A stretch of DNA of 64,000 nucleotides from Mycolicibacterium chubuense (GCF_001044255.1 NZ_JYNX01000061.1:6478-70477); one strand, 5' to 3'; shown: positions 1 to 8,517, numbered from the stretch's first letter. Translations and numbers: made by a program. Notes: a model not told the origin generated them from the letters alone.

Positions 1-915
1 GATGATCTGCTTGTCGTGCCGATCGGCCTGGTCCTTGACGGTGCCTTCGACGTTGCCGCCGTTGGCCGCGGCCATGTCGACGATCACGCTGCCCGGCTTC
101 ATCGAGGCCACCATCTCGGCGGTGATGATGCGCGGCGCGGGCCGGCCCGGGATCAGCGCGGTGGTGATGATGATGTCGACGTCCTTGGCCTGCTCGGCGT
201 AGAGCTGGGCTTCGCGGGCCTTGTAGTCGTCGCCCATCTCCTTGGCGTAGCCGGTGGCCGACACCTCGGCCGCCGCCGGATCGACGGCCAGGTACTCGCC
301 GCCCAGCGACTTGACCTGATCGGCGACCTCGGGACGCGGGTCGGTGGCCCGCACGATGGCGCCCAGGCTGCCGGCCGCGCCGATCGCCGCCAGGCCGGCC
401 ACGCCGGCGCCGACGACCAGCACCTTGGCCGGCGGCACCTTGCCCGCCGCGGTCACCTGTCCGGTGAAGAACCGGCCGAAGCGGTGCGCGGCCTCGACCA
501 CGGCGCGGTAGCCGGCGATGTTGGCCATCGACGACAGCACGTCCAGCGACTGCGCCCGCGAGATCCGGGGTACCGCGTCCATCGCGAGCACCGTGATCGG
601 CCGGCTGGACAGCTTCTCGAGCAGTTCGGGCTTCAGCGCCGGCGAGATCAGGCTCACCAGGGTCGCACCGTCGCGCAACGCTGCGATCTCGTCGTTGGCG
701 GGAGCGTTGACCTTGAGCACCACGTCGGCGTTCCAGGGGGAGCCGATCTGGGCGCCGGCGTCGACGTAGGCGGCGTCGGCGAAGCTGGCGGCGGCACCGG
801 CGCCGGACTGCACTACGACCTCGTAGCCCAGTTTGACCAGCTGCGTGACGGTGGCCGGGGTGGCGGCCACCCGCGTTTCACCAGGCAGAGACTCTGCGGG
901 TATCCCGATGATCAT
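1..915 (-). CDS. pntAA: NAD(P) transhydrogenase subunit alpha, N-terminal part (3' end off window)
   Basis: Proton-translocating transhydrogenase transfers hydride between NADH and NADP+ at the membrane; this cytoplasmic subunit binds NAD(H). The visible 305 residues begin MIIGIPAES and contain the alanine-dehydrogenase/PNT N-terminal domain, then a Rossmann nucleotide motif GAGVAG at about residues 169-174, and run out of the window at its left edge. The family's separate alpha-1 subunit is about 360-375 residues, so roughly the last 60 are missing. The start is the ATG at 913-915. It diverges from the tauCAB operon across a 236-base gap. It matches Rv0155 (pntAa) by family and position. Confidence 0.93.
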   Translation of the reverse strand, partial: MIIGIPAESLPGETRVAATPATVTQLVKLGYEVVVQSGAGAAASFADAAYVDAGAQIGSPWNADVVLKVNAPANDEIAALRDGATLVSLISPALKPELLEKLSSRPITVLAMDAVPRISRAQSLDVLSSMANIAGYRAVVEAAHRFGRFFTGQVTAAGKVPPAKVLVVGAGVAGLAAIGAAGSLGAIVRATDPRPEVADQVKSLGGEYLAVDPAAAEVSATGYAKEMGDDYKAREAQLYAEQAKDVDIIITTALIPGRPAPRIITAEMVASMKPGSVIVDMAAANGGNVEGTVKDQADRHDKQII

Positions 916-1060
916 CGATGTCGATCCGATCTAGGCTGCGCGTGCGAATCTGCGGAAGGGCCCCGGCGGCGTGCCGGGCACTTCGACGCTGCTCGTCGTT
1001 GGACGTGGAGGATGACAGTCTAAAGACGGCACACGCGCGACTCACAATCCGATCCGTCAT

Positions 1061-1078
1061 CTCCCCCGCATGGGGGAG
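1061..1078. promoter_or_regulatory. GC-rich hairpin/inverted repeat in the pntAA-tauC gap
   Basis: Seven-base arms CTCCCCC and GGGGGAG flank a GCAT centre, giving a perfect inverted repeat. There is no T-tract, so a terminator is unlikely. Its place between two divergent starts suggests an operator or a leader hairpin; this is inference. The rest of the gap (916-1151) shows no gene. Confidence 0.35.
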
Positions 1079-1127
1079 GGCGCCGGCCGCAGTTCAACTC
1101 AGCGTGAGCGCAGTACTTTTCCTGACT

Positions 1128-1141
1128 TGACGGATCCGTCA
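1128..1141. promoter_or_regulatory. Perfect 14-bp palindrome immediately upstream of tauC
   Basis: TGACGGATCCGTCA is identical to its reverse complement and ends 10 bases before the GTG start of the transporter operon. A dyad so close to the start is well placed to block transcription or translation initiation. No regulator gene lies beside it, so the binding protein is unknown. Confidence 0.45.
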
Positions 1142-1151
1142 GTGTCTGCCG

Positions 1152-2021
1152 GTGTCCGTTTTCGTCGACATCGCGCCCGAGGACTCCGCTACCGCGGCGC
1201 CCGGCCCTGACGCGCGCCCCCGGGGCGCTCGGTGGCGGCGCCGGCTGACCCGCGCCGCCCTGCCGCTGCTGTCGGTCGTCGTGTTCGGCGCCGTGTGGCA
1301 GGCGGCGGCCGCCAGCGGGATCTGGAACCAGACGTTCGTGCCCTACCCGGCGACGGTGTGGCGGGCCTTCGTCGACGTCTCCACCACCCACGACGGCGTC
1401 CGCGGCTACGCCGGGTATCTGCTGTGGGAGCACCTCTACATGACGCTGCGCCGCGTGCTGGCCGGCGTGGTCATCGGGGTGGCCATCGGCGTCGCGCTCG
1501 GACTCGTCATGGGATCGGTCGGCTGGCTGCGCAGCGTGCTGGAACCGTGGCTGACGTTCCTGCGGGCGCTGCCGCCGTTGGCCTACTTCTTCCTTCTGGT
1601 CATCTGGCTGGGCATCGACGAGGCCCCCAAGATCACACTGCTGGCGCTGGCCGCACTGCCGCCGGCCGCGGTGGCCACCACCGCCGCGGTGGTCGCGGCA
1701 CCCGTCGGGCTGCAGGAGGCCGCCCGCGCGCTGGGCGCGTCACGGCGCCAGGTGATCCGCGATGTCGTCGTCCCGTCGGCGCTGCCGGAGACGTTCACCG
1801 GGATCCGGTTGGCCGTCGGCATGGCCTACTCGTCGGTGGTGGCCGCCGAACTGTTCAACGGCATCCCCGGCATCGGCGGTCTGGTCAAGGACGCCAGCAA
1901 CTACAACAACACCCCCGTCGTGCTGGTCGGCATCTTCGCCATCGGCGTCTCAGGTCTGGTGATCGACGGACTGTTGCGGTCGGTCGAGCGCCGGGCCGTC
2001 CCCTGGAGAGGAAAGATATGA
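1152..2021 (+). CDS. tauC: Taurine/sulfonate-type ABC transporter permease
   Basis: Inner-membrane permease of a three-part importer. The 289-residue protein has a basic N-terminus, about six hydrophobic segments, and the permease EAA loop (EAARALG at 189-195, followed by the usual Gly/Pro positions) that contacts the ATPase. GTG start chosen. The stop overlaps the ATG of the binding protein by 4 bases, so the operon order is permease, binding protein, ATPase. Family knowledge places such BPD_transp_1 permeases in uptake of taurine, alkanesulfonates or nitrate; the TauA-like partner favours taurine or a related sulfonate. Confidence 0.85.
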   Translation: MSVFVDIAPEDSATAAPGPDARPRGARWRRRLTRAALPLLSVVVFGAVWQAAAASGIWNQTFVPYPATVWRAFVDVSTTHDGVRGYAGYLLWEHLYMTLRRVLAGVVIGVAIGVALGLVMGSVGWLRSVLEPWLTFLRALPPLAYFFLLVIWLGIDEAPKITLLALAALPPAAVATTAAVVAAPVGLQEAARALGASRRQVIRDVVVPSALPETFTGIRLAVGMAYSSVVAAELFNGIPGIGGLVKDASNYNNTPVVLVGIFAIGVSGLVIDGLLRSVERRAVPWRGKI

Positions 2022-3055
2022 AACGCAAGTCCCTGATCGTCGCGCTGGTGGCGGCCGTGCTGGCGCTGGCCGGTTGCTCGGTCGGCAACGGTGGGCAGCA
2101 GAGCAACGACCCAGACAAGCCCACGATCCGCATCGGCTACCAGAGCTTCCCCAGCGGCGATCTGATCGTCAAGAACAACAAGTGGCTCGAAGAGGCGCTG
2201 CCCGACTGGAACATCAAGTGGACCAAGTTCGACTCCGGCGCCGACGTCAACACCGCGTTCATCGCCAAGGAACTCGACTTCGGCGCACTCGGGTCCAGCC
2301 CGGTGGCGCGCGGACTCTCGGCGCCGCTGAACATCCCCTACAAGGTGGCCTTCGTGCTCGACGTCGCGGGCGACAACGAGGCCCTGGTGGCGCGTAACGG
2401 CAGCGGCATCGACACCATCGCCCAGCTGCGGGGCAAGCGCATCGGCACCCCCTTTGCGTCCACCGCGCACTACAGTCTGCTCGCGGCACTGAGCCAGAAC
2501 GGGTTGTCCCCCAACGACGTTCAGCTCGTCGACCTGCAGCCCCAGGCGATCCTGGCGGCCTGGGAGCGCGGTGACATCGACGCCGCCTACACGTGGCTGC
2601 CGACACTGGACCAGCTGCGCACCTCGGGCAAGGACCTGATCACCAGCCGGCAGCTTGCCAAGGACGGCAAGCCGACGCTCGACCTCGGTGCGGTCGCCGA
2701 CGACTTCGCCGCCCAGCACCCCGAGGTGGTCGACATCTGGCGTCAGCAGGAAGCGCGCGCGCTCACGCTGATCCAGAAGGATCCCGCGGCCGCGTCCTCG
2801 GCGATCGCCGCCGAGATCGGGCTGAGCGCCGAAGAAGTCGCCGGCCAGCTCAAGCAGGGCGTGTACCTGACCCCCGAGCAGGTGGCGTCGCCGGAATGGC
2901 TTGGCTCCGAGGGCAAACCGGGCAACATCGCGGTGAACCTGCAGAGCGCGTCGCAGTTCCTCGCCGAGCAGAAGCAGATCCCGGCCGCGGCGCCGCTGCA
3001 GACGTTCCAGGACGCGATCTACACCAAGGGTCTGCCGGGTGTCCTCGCGCAGTGA
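2018..3055 (+). CDS. tauA: Taurine-type ABC transporter substrate-binding lipoprotein
   Basis: Extracytoplasmic binding protein, 345 residues. The N-terminal signal ends in the lipobox LALAGC with Cys20, so it should be membrane-anchored. Internal stretches resemble E. coli TauA closely: LGSSPVA, HYSLLAAL, and LQPQAILAAWERGDIDAAY, which line the ligand cleft in this family. These make taurine or another sulfonate a better guess than nitrate or riboflavin precursors. Good Shine-Dalgarno (GAGAGGAAAG) before the ATG. The ligand is inferred only. Confidence 0.85.
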   Translation: MKRKSLIVALVAAVLALAGCSVGNGGQQSNDPDKPTIRIGYQSFPSGDLIVKNNKWLEEALPDWNIKWTKFDSGADVNTAFIAKELDFGALGSSPVARGLSAPLNIPYKVAFVLDVAGDNEALVARNGSGIDTIAQLRGKRIGTPFASTAHYSLLAALSQNGLSPNDVQLVDLQPQAILAAWERGDIDAAYTWLPTLDQLRTSGKDLITSRQLAKDGKPTLDLGAVADDFAAQHPEVVDIWRQQEARALTLIQKDPAAASSAIAAEIGLSAEEVAGQLKQGVYLTPEQVASPEWLGSEGKPGNIAVNLQSASQFLAEQKQIPAAAPLQTFQDAIYTKGLPGVLAQ

Positions 3056-3818
3056 CGCAGCGATCCGGATCGCGTCGGTCTCCCACCGGTACGGCAGCGG
3101 ACGCGACGAGGTCACCGCGCTGGGACCCGTCGACCTGACTGTCGACCCGGGGTCGTTCCTGGTGCTCGTCGGCGCGTCCGGCTGCGGCAAGAGCACGCTG
3201 CTGCGGCTGCTCGCCGGCTTCGAGGCGCCCAGTCAGGGATCGGTCGAAATCGCCGGTGCCGCACCGACTCCCGGCGTGACCGCCGGGGTGGTGTTCCAGC
3301 AGCCGCGGCTGTTCCCGTGGCGGACGGTCGGTGGGAACGTCGAGCTGGCGCTGAAATACGCGAAGGTGCCGCGGGACCGGCGGGCCGAGCGTCGCGACGA
3401 GCTCCTCGACCGGGTCGGGTTGGCGGGCACCGCACACCGGCGCATCTGGGAGATCAGCGGCGGCCAGCAGCAGCGCGTCGCGATCGCCCGGGCGCTGGCG
3501 GCCGAGACGCCGCTGTTCCTGCTCGACGAGCCGTTCGCCGCGCTCGACGCGCTGACCCGGGAGCGCCTGCAGGAGGACGTCCGCCAGGTCAGCGCGGAAT
3601 CGGGGCGCACCACGGTGTTCGTCACGCACAGCGCCGACGAGGCGGCGTTCCTCGGCTCCCGGATCGTCGTGCTGACCCGTCGCCCCGGACAGGTCGCGCT
3701 GGACATCCCGGTGGACCTGCCCCGCACAGGCATCGACCCCGACGAGTTGCGTCGCTCGCCGGAGTACGGGGAGTTGCGCGCGGAGGTCGGCCGGGCCGTC
3801 AAAGCCGCCGCGGCCTGA
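3039..3818 (+). CDS. tauB: Taurine-type ABC transporter ATP-binding protein
   Basis: Cytoplasmic ATPase energising the tauCA importer, 259 residues. Walker A GASGCGKST lies at about 45-53, the Q-loop at FQQPR, the signature ISGGQQQR at 139-146 and Walker B LLDEP at 161-165, followed by the H-loop VTHSADEA. It starts at a GTG inside the end of tauA (17-base overlap), indicating translational coupling. No sulfonate monooxygenase or taurine dioxygenase gene is attached to this operon; the TauD-family gene at 36.7-37.5 kb belongs to another operon. Confidence 0.87.
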   Translation: MSSRSDAAIRIASVSHRYGSGRDEVTALGPVDLTVDPGSFLVLVGASGCGKSTLLRLLAGFEAPSQGSVEIAGAAPTPGVTAGVVFQQPRLFPWRTVGGNVELALKYAKVPRDRRAERRDELLDRVGLAGTAHRRIWEISGGQQQRVAIARALAAETPLFLLDEPFAALDALTRERLQEDVRQVSAESGRTTVFVTHSADEAAFLGSRIVVLTRRPGQVALDIPVDLPRTGIDPDELRRSPEYGELRAEVGRAVKAAAA

Positions 3819-3910
3819 GCCGTCCAGGCACATCTCGAAACGGCACCGATCCCGCATCGACATCGACCGGGCCGGTGCGCCCCGCGCCCCACGGGCCGCA
3901 CGATGTCGAG

Positions 3911-4282
3911 GTGAGCATGGTGGTGGAGCGCGGATTGGCACGGTGCCCGCGGTGTGTCTCGATGGCGGACTACGTCTTCATCGAGGGCGAACCCGACGGG
4001 ATGCGCTACGAGGTGCGTTGCCGAAAATGCGGGGAGCGCTACGAGGAGGACCTGCGGCCGGTGGAGCCCGGGAAGCAACTCGCGCTCATCGAGCCTCCGA
4101 TTCTGTGGCCGCCGGACCAGGAGCCTGTGCCGCCGAGGGACTGGCGCGCGGAGATCCGCGGGCACGTCTCAGTGGTGGTACAGAAAAGCCGCGCCGAACT
4201 CGACGAGATGGTGCGGCGCACACGCACTTTGGCGCCCAAACGTCGGTTCGGGCGCCAGATGGCCGATCAGACCGGCGGGTAG
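3911..4282 (+). CDS. Small zinc-ribbon-like protein, function unknown
   Basis: About 123 residues from the GTG at 3911, or 121 from the ATG at 3917. Two CxxC knuckles (C12/C15 and C37/C40) suggest a bound zinc, followed by an acidic-then-basic C-terminal half with no recognised catalytic motif. It lies 92 bases after tauB on the same strand but shows no functional link. I do not recognise a named family. The 3' end overlaps the small minus-strand gene at 4267-4377 by 16 bases. Confidence 0.6.
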   Translation: MSMVVERGLARCPRCVSMADYVFIEGEPDGMRYEVRCRKCGERYEEDLRPVEPGKQLALIEPPILWPPDQEPVPPRDWRAEIRGHVSVVVQKSRAELDEMVRRTRTLAPKRRFGRQMADQTGG

Positions 4283-4377
4283 GAGGGTGGCGGGTACACC
4301 CCGCGCAGGATCCACGCGAACCAGTTGATGCCGTACTCGACTTCGTCGCTTGCGTCGTAATCGGGATTGGGGTCCAC
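4267..4377 (-). CDS. Putative 36-residue small protein
   Basis: A GTG-initiated reading frame preceded by GGAGAGG (4382-4388 region) encodes 36 residues beginning VDPNPDYDASDEVEYGINWF and ending in a proline/tyrosine-rich tail (PPPSYPPV). Composition looks protein-like: acidic start, an aromatic hydrophobic stretch NWFAWILRGVY that could sit at a membrane, and no rare codons. Its stop overlaps the convergent zinc-ribbon gene. No function is known to me. Evidence is the ribosome-binding site, codon pattern and residue composition. Confidence 0.5.
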   Translation of the reverse strand: MDPNPDYDASDEVEYGINWFAWILRGVYPPPSYPPV

Positions 4378-4520
4378 CGCGATACCTCTCCGTCGGCCGT
4401 GCACGCTGGCTCTGCAGGAAGTCTAGACCGGCTGGGGCTGCGGTCACAGGGCAACGACCTAGACTGAACCAACCAGTTAGTGGATCGTGGACCCACCGGT
4501 CCGTTCTAGAGTGAGTCACC

Positions 4521-5192
4521 ATGTCTGAGACCGCTGTGCCGACCGGGCCGAGCAACGGTATGTCCCGCCGCGAGGAACTGCTGGCCGTGGCCACCAAGCT
4601 CTTCGCCGCGCGCGGCTACCACGGCACCCGGATGGACGACGTCGCCGACGCGGTCGGGCTCAACAAGGCGACGGTCTACCACTACTACGCGAGCAAGTCG
4701 CTGATCCTCTACGACATCTACAAGGGCGCGGCCGACTTCACCGTCGACGCGCTGCACGACGACCCGTCGGCCTCGGCCCGCGAGACGATCTACCACTTCA
4801 CTCGGCGCCTGCTGGTCGGCATCTCCAGCGACATCGAGCGCGCGGCCGTCTACTTCCAGGAAGCCCCCTACATCACCGAGTGGTTCACCGAGGAGCAGGT
4901 GGCCTACATCCGGGAGAAGGAAACCCAGGTCTACGAGCACGTCCGCGACGTGATCGACCGTGGCATCGCCAGCGGCGAGTTCTACGAGTGCGACTCCCAC
5001 GTGCTCGCGCTCGGCTACATCGGGATGACGCTGGGGTCCTACCGCTGGCTGCGTCCGCACGGCCGGCGCACGGCCCAGGAGATCGCCGTCGAGTTCAGCA
5101 CCGCGCTGCTGCGCGGGCTGATCCGCGACGAGGCGGTGCGCCACGATTCCCCGCTGGGCGCCGACCAGGCCGACGCCCGCTCGGGCGGCTAG
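4521..5192 (+). CDS. TetR-family transcriptional regulator (Rv0158 type)
   Basis: Homodimeric repressor-type protein, 223 residues. The N-terminal TetR helix-turn-helix (about residues 15-60) includes GLNKATVYHYYASK, the recognition-helix region. The C-terminal ligand domain is of the kind often found in mycobacterial lipid-related regulators. It sits after pntAA on the backbone as Rv0158 does in M. tuberculosis. Its targets and ligand are unknown. It converges with the M42 peptidase gene, overlapping it by 4 bases. Confidence 0.85.
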   Translation: MSETAVPTGPSNGMSRREELLAVATKLFAARGYHGTRMDDVADAVGLNKATVYHYYASKSLILYDIYKGAADFTVDALHDDPSASARETIYHFTRRLLVGISSDIERAAVYFQEAPYITEWFTEEQVAYIREKETQVYEHVRDVIDRGIASGEFYECDSHVLALGYIGMTLGSYRWLRPHGRRTAQEIAVEFSTALLRGLIRDEAVRHDSPLGADQADARSGG

Positions 5193-6253
5193 CCGAGCTC
5201 GCGCCACGGGTCGCGCAGGAACCCGGTCAGCACGTCGGCCATCGCGGGAATGGCGCCGTTGGCGATCACCTCGAACCCGTGGGTGCTCAGCGTGGGCAGG
5301 CACAGCAGCCCGGCCTGCGGCGTGAGCGCACTCGCCTTGGCGTGCGAGGCGTCGGACTCGAACGCGCCGAGCACCGCGGCCTGCGGCGCCAGGCCCAGCT
5401 CGTCGGCCATGTCCATCAGCCGGTCGGCCACGGACTTGTCATAGACGCACAGCGCGTCGCTGTAAGCGACGATCGGGCCACCCCCGACCTGCGTGCCGTA
5501 CTCGGGTTCGGTGGGCCCCACCTCGAGGGCCAGGGTCAGCTCGCCGGGCAGGGTCCGGCTGGCGTACCCGCCGCCGATGCCGCCGATCTCCTCGTTGGTG
5601 GTGCACACGAAGTACACGTCGCCCGGCGGTGTGGCGCCGCCGCGCAGGTCACGGGCGCAGCACAGCAGCGCGGTGAGCGCGGCACGGTCGTCGAGGAAGT
5701 AGCAGCCGAGGTAGTCGTTGCCGACGTCGACCAGGGTGCGCCTGCAGCGGTCGACGCACACGCGGGTACCCGGCGCGACGCCGGCGTGGCGCAGTTCGGT
5801 GCCGGTCAGTCCGGTGAAGACGTAGACGTCGGGCCAGTCCAGCGCCTTGTCGCCCTGATCGGGTTTGGTCCGCCAGATGCGCGGGCTCTCCCGGGTGGTG
5901 TGCTCGGAGCCGAGCGCCAGCACGCCGCACACCGTCGTGTGCTGCCCGAGCACGGCCACCGGTCCGAGGCCGACGTTGCCCGGGTACATCGTGCCCAGCG
6001 GCGTCAGGTGCAGGGTGCCGTCGGCATCGATGCGCTTGACCAGCATCGACAGCTCGTCCATGTGCGCCATCACGCGCACCGCGGGCGCGTCGCCGCCGCG
6101 CAGCACACCGATCACGTTGCCGGCCGGATCGGTCCACGCCTCGTCGACCTCGGGCTGCAGTTCGCGCAGGCACACGTCGCGGACCGCGTCCTCCTGCCCA
6201 CACGGTCCGTAGGCGAACAGCAGTTCCTGGAGCAGCGGTCGGTAGGCGGTCAC
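5189..6253 (-). CDS. M42-family metallo-aminopeptidase
   Basis: Cytoplasmic di-zinc aminopeptidase family (FrvX/glutamyl aminopeptidase/TET). From the GTG at 6251-6253 it is 354 residues, the family's normal length. Expected metal and catalytic residues are visible: AHMDE with H64/D66, the bridging Asp in FLDDRAA near 188, and the catalytic Glu pair in TTNEEIGG near 221-222. A longer in-frame start at 6346 would overlap the divergent DUF72 gene and was rejected. The natural peptide substrate is unknown. Confidence 0.82.
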   Translation of the reverse strand: MTAYRPLLQELLFAYGPCGQEDAVRDVCLRELQPEVDEAWTDPAGNVIGVLRGGDAPAVRVMAHMDELSMLVKRIDADGTLHLTPLGTMYPGNVGLGPVAVLGQHTTVCGVLALGSEHTTRESPRIWRTKPDQGDKALDWPDVYVFTGLTGTELRHAGVAPGTRVCVDRCRRTLVDVGNDYLGCYFLDDRAALTALLCCARDLRGGATPPGDVYFVCTTNEEIGGIGGGYASRTLPGELTLALEVGPTEPEYGTQVGGGPIVAYSDALCVYDKSVADRLMDMADELGLAPQAAVLGAFESDASHAKASALTPQAGLLCLPTLSTHGFEVIANGAIPAMADVLTGFLRDPWRELG

Positions 6254-6308
6254 ACCGGTAGCAATTGCCGATGCGGTGATCGGCAAACGGGCGGGTACCC
6301 GACCTGCC

Positions 6309-7037
6309 GTGACGATCCGCATCGGCACCTCGGGATGGTCGTACAACCACTGGGTGGGCGTCCTCTACGAACGCGGGCTGGCCCCGGCGCGGCGATTGGA
6401 GCGCTACGCCGCCGAATTCGACACCGTCGAGCTGAACGGAAGCTTCTACCGGTGGCCACCGGACGCGTGGTTCGAGCGCTGGCGGGACCAGCTGCCGCCA
6501 GGCTTCCTGATGGCGGTGAAGGCGGCCCGCGGCCTGACCCATGCCCGCCGGCTGAGCTCGCCGGAGATCTGGGTCGAGCGCCTGCACCGCGGCTGGAGCG
6601 CGCTCGGCGACCGGGCCGGACCGCTGCTGGTACAACTGCCGCCGACGATGGAGCGTGACGACGCGCGGCTCGATCACTTCCTCGACGTGATGCCCGCAGC
6701 CATCCCGGTGGCGGTGGAGTTCCGGCACCCCTCCTGGAACGACCCCGGCGCGTTCGCCGTCCTCGAGCGCCACGGGGCCGCGTACGTGGTGATGAGCGGT
6801 GCGGGGTTGCCGTGCCTGCTGACGGCGACGGCCCGGTTCGTCTACGTGCGGCTGCACGGCCCCGATCCCGGTGCGCTCTACGGCGGCTCCTACAGCCCCG
6901 AGGACCTGCGGTGGTGGGCCGACCGGATCCGCGAGTGGGACGGGCAGGGCCGCGACGTGCTGGTGTACTTCAACAACGACCTCGGCGGCAACGCCGTGCG
7001 CAACGCCAGAGATCTGCGCGCCGCCCTGGCCGCCTGA
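6309..7037 (+). CDS. DUF72 (YecE-like) protein
   Basis: 242 residues from the GTG that gives VTIRIGTSGWSYNHW, the characteristic family N-terminus of a TIM-barrel-like fold. Further family blocks are present: ELNGSFYRWP, LVQLPP, VEFRHPSW and YFNNDLGGNAV. An upstream ATG at 6276 would collide with the divergent M42 start. The biochemical role of the family is not established. Confidence 0.85.
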   Translation: MTIRIGTSGWSYNHWVGVLYERGLAPARRLERYAAEFDTVELNGSFYRWPPDAWFERWRDQLPPGFLMAVKAARGLTHARRLSSPEIWVERLHRGWSALGDRAGPLLVQLPPTMERDDARLDHFLDVMPAAIPVAVEFRHPSWNDPGAFAVLERHGAAYVVMSGAGLPCLLTATARFVYVRLHGPDPGALYGGSYSPEDLRWWADRIREWDGQGRDVLVYFNNDLGGNAVRNARDLRAALAA

Positions 7038-7075
7038 CGTTTGGCACCCCCGTGAGGCGGGTACGCGAACCCGCC

Positions 7076-7204
7076 ATGAGGGCCCCCCGCATCGTCACCG
7101 CAGTGCACGCGTTCCTCCGCGCGGGATATCCCGCTGCGGCGCCGCGCCAGGGGTATGTCGTCGCGCTGGCTCTGCTGCCTCCGTCGTCGGCCACAGCGCG
7201 CTGA
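7076..7204 (+). pseudogene. Short DUF3349-like remnant, apparently truncated/frameshifted
   Basis: A 42-residue frame contains FLRAGYPAAAPRQGYVVALALL, which resembles the start of the small mycobacterial DUF3349 proteins (FLRAGYP..P..Y..LLALL). Those proteins are normally about 100 residues and continue with a basic LRRRL segment. Here the frame ends in PPSSATAR, but the next frame reads LRRRPQRADGVGG directly after LL, as expected from a one-base frameshift. The MscS gene starts 20 bases later, so the C-terminal half is gone. It may also be expressed as a short peptide. Confidence 0.38.
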
Positions 7205-7224
7205 CGGCGTCGGCGGACCTGCCG

Positions 7225-8046
7225 ATGATCGACACCGTCGTGCGATGGCTGCTCACCACGGGTGTGCCCATCGCGCTCGTGGTGCTGTTCGCCGTCCTCG
7301 CCGGCCGGGCGATCCGCAGCCTCGCGCGCCGCATCAGCCGCCGGTTGGCCGCGAGCGACGATGCGGCTGTGCGCTCCGAGAACGTCAAGCACCGGCAGAC
7401 GCTGGCCTCGGTGGTCTCCTCGGTGGCGATCACGCTGCTCTATGCCGGCGCGAGCCTCGAGGTCGCGGACCGGTTGGGGCTGCCGATCGGCTCGCTGGTC
7501 GCGCCGGCCGCGGTGCTCGGCGGCGCACTGGGGTTCGGGGCGCAGCGCATCGTGGGGGACCTGCTCAGCGGGTTCTTCGTCATCACCGAGAAGCAGTACG
7601 GCTTCGGTGACCTCGTCGAACTGACCATCTCCTCGGGTGGAACCGCAACCGGCACAGTCGAATCGGTGACCCTGCGGGTCACCACGCTGCGCACGGCCGA
7701 GGGTGAGGTGTACACGGTCCCGAACGGAACGATCGTGAAAGCCCTGAACCTGTCCAAGGATTGGGCCCGCGCGGTGATCGACATCCCCCTGCCTGCAGCG
7801 GCGGACATCGCCGCGGTCAACGAGGTGCTGCGCGACGTGTCGGCTGCGGCGATGCGCCGCGACGCCCTGGCCGACCTGCTGCTCGACGAGCCGCAGCTGA
7901 TGGGCGTCGAGAGCATCCAGGTCGACACCATCAACGTGCGGATGGTGGCACGGACGCTGCCGGGCAAGCAGTTCGAGGTGGGCCGCGAGCTGCGCGCGCT
8001 GGTGGTGCCCGCGTTGCGCCGGGAGGGCATCGCCACGACCGCGTGA
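7225..8046 (+). CDS. MscS-family small mechanosensitive channel
   Basis: Inner-membrane channel, 273 residues from the ATG giving MIDTVVRWLL. Three hydrophobic segments are seen (about 8-30, 62-80, 86-120). The last is the Gly/Ala-rich pore helix GALGFGAQRIVGDLLSGFFV, followed by the beta domain with the EKQYGFGDLVEL block and VPNG. The family releases solutes on membrane tension. There is no clear Shine-Dalgarno, and longer in-frame starts run into the DUF3349-like remnant. Confidence 0.85.
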   Translation: MIDTVVRWLLTTGVPIALVVLFAVLAGRAIRSLARRISRRLAASDDAAVRSENVKHRQTLASVVSSVAITLLYAGASLEVADRLGLPIGSLVAPAAVLGGALGFGAQRIVGDLLSGFFVITEKQYGFGDLVELTISSGGTATGTVESVTLRVTTLRTAEGEVYTVPNGTIVKALNLSKDWARAVIDIPLPAAADIAAVNEVLRDVSAAAMRRDALADLLLDEPQLMGVESIQVDTINVRMVARTLPGKQFEVGRELRALVVPALRREGIATTA

Positions 8047-8064
8047 GGCGCCGGCGCGAGTCGC

Positions 8065-8070
8065 TATGCT
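8065..8070 (+). promoter_or_regulatory. Candidate -10 element of a leaderless transcript
   Basis: TATGCT lies 6 bases before the ATG at 8077 with no Shine-Dalgarno between, the layout of mycobacterial leaderless genes in which transcription starts at the start codon. Confidence 0.45.
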
Positions 8071-8076
8071 CAGCCG

Positions 8077-8517
8077 ATGCCGTTGGTGAGCAAGACAGTC
8101 GAGGTCGCAGCGCCCGCAGAGTCGATCATGGCGATCGTCGCCGACTTCGAGAGCTACCCGCTGTGGAACGAGGAGATCAAGGGCTGCTGGATCCTCGCCC
8201 GCTACGACGACGGACGGCCGAGCCAGCTGCGGCTCGACGTCGTGGTGCAGGGTCAGGCCGGCACGTTCATCACCGCGGTCTATTACCCCGGCGAGAATCA
8301 GATCTACACGGTGCTGCAGCAGGGCGACCACTTCGACAAGCAGGAGCAGAAGTTCTCGGTGGTCGGGCTCGGCGTCACGTCACTGCTGACCGTCGATCTC
8401 GACGTGGAGACCAAGCTGGCGCTGCCCAAACCGATGGTCAAGAAGGCCATCGGCGACACGCTCGACTACCTCGCCGACAACCTCAAGACCCGCGCCGAGC
8501 AGCTCGCGGCCGGCTAG
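8077..8517 (+). CDS. SRPBCC/polyketide-cyclase-like protein (Rv0164 type)
   Basis: A 146-residue START/Bet v1-fold protein (helix-grip hydrophobic pocket) of unknown ligand. Features are MPLVSKTVEV, the WNEEIKG block and the C-terminal helix rich in Lys/Glu. It corresponds in sequence and location (just before mce1R) to Rv0164 (TB18.5) of M. tuberculosis. The gene ends inside the convergent mce1R coding sequence with a 35-base overlap. Confidence 0.83.
   Translation: MPLVSKTVEVAAPAESIMAIVADFESYPLWNEEIKGCWILARYDDGRPSQLRLDVVVQGQAGTFITAVYYPGENQIYTVLQQGDHFDKQEQKFSVVGLGVTSLLTVDLDVETKLALPKPMVKKAIGDTLDYLADNLKTRAEQLAAG

Noticed and set aside
16-1023. Long plus-strand open frame opposite pntAA
   Set aside because: It is the antisense of the clearly recognisable transhydrogenase; composition (Arg/Gly/His-rich, no domain) is typical of GC-rich shadow frames.
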